A stretch of DNA of 8,916 bases from Faecalibacterium sp. UBA1819. Its GTDB lineage: Bacteria > Bacillota > Clostridia > Oscillospirales > Ruminococcaceae. Location of the stretch: contig DCEX01000031.1 in the NCBI GenBank assembly GCA_002315015.1, positions 47,056 to 55,971 on the forward strand. The letters are read 5' to 3'. Positions 4,959-8,916 of this stretch are shown here, piece after piece (position 1 is the first letter of the stretch; each line of letters begins with the position of its first letter). Made by a program: the position numbers and the translations under genes. The notes beneath the pieces are model-generated. The model was not told the DNA's origin. It worked only from the letters and a program-made list of their open reading frames with translations, and made no database searches.

Positions 4959-6188
4959 CTATCCTAACAAACAACGGCCATTCGATGGTTTCAGCGGTAA
5001 AACAAGCTCGGAACGGCACGGCGTACCTCTGTAAAATATCGCTTTGCCGCCATGCGCGGCGGCAATTTGTTTCACAAGCCGCAGGCCGGTGCCGTGTGGT
5101 GCGCCGCCGTCCGGCGCAAATGCTTGCGGCTCTTGCGATAGACGCGCGCTGGCTTCGTCGCCGCCCTCCACCCAAATTACAAGCTGCTTGTGTTCCGCTT
5201 TGGCTCCCAGCCGGATCGCACCGCCCGGGGCGTTATGGCGCACACTGTTTGTCAGCAAATTATTCAGCGCCCTGCGCAGCAAAAAGGGGTCTGCTTCCAT
5301 TTGCGGCAGAGGTGTTTCGGGCATCTGCATCTCAAAATCAAAGCCCTCGGCCATTCCGCCATTGAGAAAATCTGCCGCCGTTTGACGCAAAAACACTTCG
5401 GGGCAAAGGGTTTCTTTGCGCAATGGCTGCATTTCTGAGTCAAGGCGCATTGTAAGGTTTAAGTCGTTGACTAAATCCCGAATCACTTCACTTTGTGCCC
5501 GGATAGCAGAAATCTTCCGCTTTTGCTGCGGCGCAAGGCCGGGTGCATCCTCCAGCTGTGCGGCATATCCCATAACGACTGAAAGCGGTGTGCGAATGTC
5601 GTGGGATACGCCGTTAATCCACCCGGAGCGGGCAGCGTCGCGCACTTGCTGGCTTTGCCGCGCCCAGCGTCGCACCGCGAAAGCCGCCAATCCAAGCACG
5701 CCCCCCAGCGCTAAGAGAAAACCGCCTAAAAACCAAAACGGGGTTTGCAGCAGGGTGCTTGTCTGCATGGCAATATCATGCTTCCACACACTGCCTTTGG
5801 GCGCGCCCACCACAAGCAGCCCATCCTCACGCACCCAGCACTGAACAGGATAATCGTTTAAATACCAGCGGGTAAACGCCGCCACATCCGACAGGGTGTA
5901 CTGCTGCGGTACATCGTCGGGCTTTTCAAACGACCACACCACCCGGCCTTCCTCGTCGAGCAGCATCATCCAGCTGCCCGGCTCAAGCAGTGCTTGCCCG
6001 CTGAAGGAATACTGCGTTTTATCCCACACCAGTGCTTCAGAAAGCTGCGAGGGCGGTGTGGCCCAATCGCGGCCTCCGCTTGAATTATAGGAAACAAAGG
6101 CGAACATGCCCACCAGCGCAACAGCGGCAATCAGCAGTGCCGACAGCGTTACCAGCAGAGCGCCTTTTGCAGCACTGCGCCATTTCAT
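4959..6188 (-). CDS. Membrane sensor histidine kinase (409 aa)
   Basis: This is a HisKA-type sensor kinase. Helix TM1 (about 9-33) and helix TM2 (about 151-172) enclose an extracytoplasmic domain of roughly 115 residues (34-150). The H-box GVSHDIRTPLS has the phosphorylated His196. The N-box is at 309-319 (NNLLTNSVRHN) and the G2 box is GTGLRLVKQIAAAHGG (366-381). The G1 box, usually DxGxG and contacting adenine, is degenerate: WVEGGDEAS with Glu341 where Asp is expected, and the F box is poor. There is no clear HAMP domain; TM2 leads almost directly into the dimerisation helix. ATG at 6186-6188 overlaps the response regulator stop (ATGA) and has GGGAGG 7 nt upstream. It should phosphorylate the adjacent OmpR-type regulator. 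The divergent LanF-like transporter suggests that a peptide antibiotic or transporter activity is the signal, as in Cpr-type systems; this is inference. Confidence 0.9.
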   Translation of the reverse strand: MKWRSAAKGALLVTLSALLIAAVALVGMFAFVSYNSSGGRDWATPPSQLSEALVWDKTQYSFSGQALLEPGSWMMLLDEEGRVVWSFEKPDDVPQQYTLSDVAAFTRWYLNDYPVQCWVREDGLLVVGAPKGSVWKHDIAMQTSTLLQTPFWFLGGFLLALGGVLGLAAFAVRRWARQSQQVRDAARSGWINGVSHDIRTPLSVVMGYAAQLEDAPGLAPQQKRKISAIRAQSEVIRDLVNDLNLTMRLDSEMQPLRKETLCPEVFLRQTAADFLNGGMAEGFDFEMQMPETPLPQMEADPFLLRRALNNLLTNSVRHNAPGGAIRLGAKAEHKQLVIWVEGGDEASARLSQEPQAFAPDGGAPHGTGLRLVKQIAAAHGGKAIFYRGTPCRSELVLPLKPSNGRCLLG

Positions 6189-6871
6189 CGCGTGTCCTCC
6201 CGTTTCAGCCGGTAGCCCAGTCCGCGTACCGTCAGCAAAAATTGCGGATGGGACGGCGACGGCTCAATTTTTTCCCGCAAGCGGCGAATGTGTACCATAA
6301 GCGTGTTTTCATAGCCGACCAGCGGCCCTTCCCACAAAGCGCTGCACAGCGCGTCGATGGTAACAATATTGCCCTGCGCATCCCACAGCTTTTTGAGCAG
6401 GGCGAATTCCTTGGCGGTCAGCGCCGTTTCCGCGCCGTTTCGGCAAACGGTTCCCTTGCCCCAATCAATTTGTATCTCGCCCAGCCGTGCACCGGCGGGA
6501 GAATCGGGATAAACACGACGCAGCACCGCTTGAAGGCGCAGCAGCAATTCTTGGGGCAAAAAAGGCTTTGTAATATAGTCGTCCGCACCCAGCCCCAGCC
6601 CGCGCAGACGCGCTTCGTCCTCATCGCGAGCCGAGAGAAACAGCACCGGAATATCCCGCATTTGCCGCAGGGTGCCGAACAGAGAAAAGCCATCTCCGTC
6701 GGGCAGCATCACGTCCAGCAGCACCGCATCCGGCATACTCGCCTGAAATTGCGTGACCGCGTCGCGGCACGAGAGCGCGGCAAATGTTTCATAACCCGCT
6801 TGCTTTAACATTTCGCCCACCATGTTTTGCAGGACGGGTTCATCATCGACAATCAGAATTTTGCGGGCCAC
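6185..6871 (-). CDS. OmpR/PhoB-type response regulator (228 aa)
   Basis: This DNA-binding response regulator has a receiver domain (2-120) with acidic pocket Asp9/Asp10, phosphoacceptor Asp53 (LLDVMLPDGDG), Ser80 in the Thr/Ser switch position and Lys102 (KPF). A winged-helix Trans_reg_C domain (about 130-225) carries the ALTAKEFALLKKL and VHIRRLREKIE helices and ends RGLGYRL. The start is GTG at 6869-6871, with AAGGAGGG 7 nt upstream. An ATG two bases earlier is out of frame and stops after six codons. It is first in a minus-strand operon with the kinase and DUF2200, and its promoter (6904-6932) faces the transporter operon. Two TGTAAGG repeats in the shared region are a likely binding site, so it probably activates the transporter genes and may autoregulate. 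Confidence 0.93.
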   Translation of the reverse strand: MARKILIVDDEPVLQNMVGEMLKQAGYETFAALSCRDAVTQFQASMPDAVLLDVMLPDGDGFSLFGTLRQMRDIPVLFLSARDEDEARLRGLGLGADDYITKPFLPQELLLRLQAVLRRVYPDSPAGARLGEIQIDWGKGTVCRNGAETALTAKEFALLKKLWDAQGNIVTIDALCSALWEGPLVGYENTLMVHIRRLREKIEPSPSHPQFLLTVRGLGYRLKREDTR

Positions 6872-6878
6872 ATTTGCG

Positions 6879-6886
6879 CCCTCCTT
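6879..6886 (-). promoter_or_regulatory. Ribosome binding site that decides the response regulator GTG start
   Basis: On the minus strand AAGGAGGG is followed by 7 nt and then GTG (6869-6871). The spacing supports GTG over the overlapping out-of-frame ATG at 6871-6873. Confidence 0.8.
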
Positions 6887-6903
6887 TGTGTTTCACTGCT
6901 TTT

Positions 6904-6932
6904 ATTATAGAAAAAACGTGTGCTGCCGTCCA
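6904..6932 (-). promoter_or_regulatory. Promoter of the response regulator-kinase-DUF2200 operon
   Basis: Read on the minus strand, TGGACG (6927-6932) and a perfect TATAAT (6904-6909) are 17 bp apart. The -10 is consensus and the -35 matches four of six positions. Transcription would begin near 6897, a short leader before the site at 6879-6886. Confidence 0.7.
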
Positions 6933-6958
6933 GCGCCATCGGGGAGATTTCAGGTAAA

Positions 6959-6987
6959 TGTAAGGATAGCTTCATGGGCGTGTAAGG
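6959..6987 (+). promoter_or_regulatory. Paired TGTAAGG direct repeats, candidate response regulator box
   Basis: TGTAAGG occurs at 6959-6965 and 6981-6987, exactly 22 bp apart, about two DNA turns, so both copies face the same side. OmpR-type regulators commonly bind such direct repeats as tandem dimers. The downstream copy ends 9 bp before the -10 of the transporter promoter and covers the edge of its missing -35, the usual place for an activator. The DNA between the copies, about 11 bp from each, has only weak resemblance. Confidence 0.6.
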
Positions 6988-6993
6988 CAGGCA

Positions 6994-7002
6994 TGATACG
7001 AT
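6994..7002 (+). promoter_or_regulatory. Extended -10 promoter of the ABC transporter operon
   Basis: TGATACGAT (6994-7002) is an extended -10 (TGn plus TACGAT). No acceptable -35 lies 16-18 bp upstream (ATGGGC at 17 bp). That suggests activator dependence and fits the TGTAAGG repeats just upstream. Transcription would start about 7009, only a few bases before the AAAGGAGG site, giving a very short leader. Confidence 0.5.
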
Positions 7003-7025
7003 GATGTCACAAAGGAGGCTTTGCC

Positions 7026-7937
7026 ATGAATATCATCGAAACAACCGATTTATGCAAGCAATATGGCAGTGCCCTGCGCGTGGCACATTTACATTTAACT
7101 GTACCGGAGGGCAGTGTTTACGGCTTTTTAGGGCCAAACGGCGCGGGAAAATCCACAACGTTAAAAATGATTTTGGGGCTGGTGCGCCCCACAGCGGGCA
7201 GCATTGAGGTGCTGGGAAAGCCTATGGACAGCCCTCACCGTTTGGCGGTGCTGCGGCAGGTAGGCAGCCTGATTGAAAGCCCCAGCTACTATGGTCACTT
7301 AACCGGCGAGGAAAATTTACGCATTGTGCAAACGCTGCGCGGTGTGCCGGAGAAAAACATCCGCGAGGTGCTGCAAATTGTGCGGCTGGACGGTCAGCGC
7401 GAGAAAAAAGCGGCGCACTACTCTTTGGGGATGAAGCAGCGGCTCGGCTTGGCCGCAGCCCTGCTGGGGTATCCGAAACTGCTGATTCTGGACGAACCAA
7501 CCAACGGGCTAGACCCGGCGGGCATTCAGGAGATGCGTGAGCTGATTTGCGATTTGCCGCGCCGGTTCGGCATGACTGTGGTGGTGTCGAGCCATCTTTT
7601 AAGTGAAATCGACCAAATGGCAGACCATGTTGCCATCATTCGGGAAGGCGAGCTGGTATTTCAAAATACCTTGCAAGCGCTGCACAGCCGAAGCTGCCGC
7701 CATTTAGCGATGAAAACCACAGACAACGAAAAAGCCCTGCGGCTGCTGAAAAAGCAGTCGCTCTCCTGCCAAGAACGGGAAGGCTATGTCATTCTGCCTG
7801 TTCTCCGCGATGAAGCCACCGCGAAACTCAGCTGCTTTCTTGCCGAGCAGCACCTTGGCATTGTACGGCTGGAAGAACGGCAAAAGAGCTTAGAGGACAT
7901 CTTTTTGGAGCTGACGGGAAAGGCGGTGAGCCTGTGA
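7026..7937 (+). CDS. ABC transporter ATP-binding protein, BcrA/LanF type (303 aa)
   Basis: This is the cytoplasmic ATPase of an ABC-2 exporter. Walker A is GPNGAGKST (36-44), the signature is YSLGMKQR (132-139), Walker B plus the catalytic Glu is LLILDEP (152-158), the D-loop is NGLD (160-163), and the switch His190 is in SSHLL. Where most ABC proteins have a Gln in the Q-loop, this one has Glu84 (SLIESPSYY), the E-loop known from lantibiotic immunity ATPases such as NukF and typical of LanF/BcrA proteins. A C-terminal extension of about 85 residues after the ATPase core is also usual for this group. ATG 7026 follows AAAGGAGG by 7 nt, and the stop overlaps the next start (GTGA). With the two permeases it would expel or displace peptide antibiotics at the membrane. 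The substrate and biosynthetic genes are not in view; a stress transporter without its own bacteriocin is equally possible. Confidence 0.93.
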   Translation: MNIIETTDLCKQYGSALRVAHLHLTVPEGSVYGFLGPNGAGKSTTLKMILGLVRPTAGSIEVLGKPMDSPHRLAVLRQVGSLIESPSYYGHLTGEENLRIVQTLRGVPEKNIREVLQIVRLDGQREKKAAHYSLGMKQRLGLAAALLGYPKLLILDEPTNGLDPAGIQEMRELICDLPRRFGMTVVVSSHLLSEIDQMADHVAIIREGELVFQNTLQALHSRSCRHLAMKTTDNEKALRLLKKQSLSCQEREGYVILPVLRDEATAKLSCFLAEQHLGIVRLEERQKSLEDIFLELTGKAVSL

Positions 7938-8683
7938 AACTGCTGGGCTTAGAATTTTACAAATGCCGCCGCCGAAAAATTGTTCTTTTATGTGCGGCTG
8001 TGCTGGGGATAGAAGTGTTTTGGATGGCCGCGACCATTTCCCGGCAAGACCAAGACACTTTGCGGCAAGGGTGGATGATGCTTTTGTACAATTTGGCCAT
8101 GGTGGATGCCATTGTACTTCCCTTGAGCGTGGCCGCTCTCGCCAGCCGAAACTGCGAATTAGAACACAAAGGAAACACTTGGAAACTGCTGGAAACAATG
8201 GTTTCGCCGGACAGACTTTATGCGGCAAAGCTGTGCTGGGGAGCGCTGATTTTGGCCGCACTGCTTATCCTTCGTTCGGGCGTGTTTCTCGCCATGGGCA
8301 TCCTGCTGCGCTTTCCCGGCGAAGTTCCATGGGGGCGTTTTGCCGTATTCACGCTGATTTCGTGGGCAGTATCTATGATGGTTTATGCGCTTGGTCAAGG
8401 GCTGTCACTGCGTTTTGCCAATCAAGCACCGGCGTTAATCTGCGGTATTGCAGGAAGTTTTCTCGGCATTCTTTCTATGCTGTTTCCCCCGGCGCTTATG
8501 CGCTGTGTGCCGTGGGGCTATTATGGGCTGCTGGCACTGGTGGGCATGGACTGGAACAAAGCCACGCGCATCACACGCTTTTTCTGGCAGTGGCCTTCCC
8601 CTGTTGACCTTGCCCTGCTGGCAATCTGGGCGGCGGCATTTGTGACCGTTGGGCGCACGCTGTTTTTAAAAAAGGAGGTCTAA
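7934..8683 (+). CDS. ABC-2 permease, LanE/BcrB-like, first subunit (249 aa)
   Basis: This membrane subunit has about six transmembrane helices, near residues 17-35, 50-72, 100-122, 135-157, 165-190 and 222-242. About 250 aa is the usual size for LanE/LanG/BcrB permeases. The short basic N-terminus (LEFYKCRRRK) precedes the first helix, and the hydrophilic loop ELEHKGNTWKLLETMVS near 73-90 after helix 2 corresponds to the ATPase coupling region of the family. GTG 7934 overlaps the ATPase stop by 4 nt, so synthesis is coupled. It is followed 3 nt later by a second permease that begins in a similar way, giving the ATPase-permease-permease order of LanFEG transporters. Sequence conservation in this family is low, so the family call leans on context, length and topology. 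Confidence 0.85.
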   Translation: MKLLGLEFYKCRRRKIVLLCAAVLGIEVFWMAATISRQDQDTLRQGWMMLLYNLAMVDAIVLPLSVAALASRNCELEHKGNTWKLLETMVSPDRLYAAKLCWGALILAALLILRSGVFLAMGILLRFPGEVPWGRFAVFTLISWAVSMMVYALGQGLSLRFANQAPALICGIAGSFLGILSMLFPPALMRCVPWGYYGLLALVGMDWNKATRITRFFWQWPSPVDLALLAIWAAAFVTVGRTLFLKKEV

Positions 8684-8686
8684 CCC

Positions 8687-8916
8687 ATGCTGTTTCGTTG
8701 TTTGAAAGCGGAAGTGCAAAAGTGCCGCCGCTCGCCTGTTTGGCTGGCGTTTTTCATTCTGCCCGTCTTTCCTGCCATTTTGGGAACGGGAAATTATTTA
8801 GCCAATCCCGAAGCGCTGGAAAACGGCTGGTACAGCCTTTGGGGGCAGCACACCTTGTTTTCTTCCATGTTTTTTCTGCCCGCTTTGCTGGGTGTGTTCT
8901 GCGCATGGCAGTGGCG
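8687..8916 (+). CDS. ABC-2 permease, LanG-like, second subunit (partial, 3' end off window)
   Basis: The first 76 codons of another membrane subunit are present. ATG 8687 follows AAAGGAGG by 8 nt, and the gene starts 3 nt after the first permease stop. The N-terminus (LKAEVQKCRRSPVWLAF) resembles that of the preceding permease (LEFYKCRRRKIVLL), indicating related subunits. It then enters a first helix (FFILPVFPAILGTG) and a second hydrophobic stretch at the window edge (FFLPALLGVF). A polar stretch with GWYSLWGQH between them is compatible with the extracellular loop of LanE/LanG-type permeases. The reading frame is open to the last base, so it is cut by the window and not broken. It should complete the three-gene transporter. 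Confidence 0.85.
   Translation, partial: MLFRCLKAEVQKCRRSPVWLAFFILPVFPAILGTGNYLANPEALENGWYSLWGQHTLFSSMFFLPALLGVFCAWQW

Noticed and set aside
6032..6808. Plus-strand open frame of 258 codons opposite the kinase start and response regulator
   Set aside because: Low-complexity Gln/Arg-rich translation without motifs, covering the well-supported regulator and kinase junction on the other strand.
7963..8607. Plus-strand 214-codon frame inside the first permease gene
   Set aside because: It is out of frame with the permease, which has coherent membrane helices and a coupled start; this frame has no ribosome binding site and no hydrophobic pattern.

Overview
The window reads as chromosomal DNA of a member of the Bacillota, most likely class Clostridia and perhaps the Oscillospiraceae. 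The basis is strong AAGGAGG-type ribosome binding sites spaced 7-9 nt before most starts, sigma-A promoters close to TTGACA-17-TATAAT, tightly packed and overlapping genes, a Clostridia-type divergent peptide deformylase, and a BcrA/LanF-type transporter with its own two-component system. This assignment is inferred from style and protein families; there is no rRNA or marker gene to fix it. No stretch longer than about 160 bases lacks a gene.

Region 1 (1-735) is comparatively AT-rich. It starts with a rho-independent terminator for a gene outside the window. A small XRE-type repressor (minus strand) and a TfoX N-domain protein (plus strand) follow, divergent and sharing about 92 bases with a clear promoter and a small palindrome. 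Region 2 (772-3094) is a plus-strand operon behind a near-consensus promoter: a divergent peptide deformylase, an alpha/beta hydrolase, a short-chain dehydrogenase and a flavodoxin-like protein, with ATGA and GTGA stop/start overlaps. Region 3 (3135-4501) holds a lower-GC Vat/CatB-type xenobiotic acetyltransferase, a broken metallophosphoesterase fragment that has lost a metal ligand and its C-terminal half, and a DUF6933-like protein. A strong bidirectional terminator (4536-4588) closes it.

Region 4 (4587-8916) is a regulatory and export module. On the minus strand, an OmpR-type response regulator, a membrane histidine kinase and a DUF2200 protein form one operon. Divergent to it, on the plus strand, are an ABC ATPase with a LanF-type E-loop, a first ABC-2 permease and the beginning of a second permease cut by the window end. 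This is the layout of lantibiotic/bacitracin-type self-protection or sensing transporters (LanFEG, BcrAB, CprABC). The shared intergenic region carries two TGTAAGG direct repeats exactly 22 bp apart, just upstream of an extended -10 element that has no good -35. This is what would be expected if the response regulator activates the transporter.

Together the window looks like an accessory segment concerned with small-molecule or peptide stress: a variant deformylase, a Vat-like acetyltransferase and a peptide-antibiotic-type transporter with its sensor. Several enzymes carry non-canonical catalytic positions: Met for Gln in the deformylase, Gly for Asn in the dehydrogenase, Gly for Asp in the phosphoesterase fragment, and Glu for Asp in the kinase G1 box. 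These are the most checkable oddities. I see no mobile element, CRISPR array, tRNA or rRNA.
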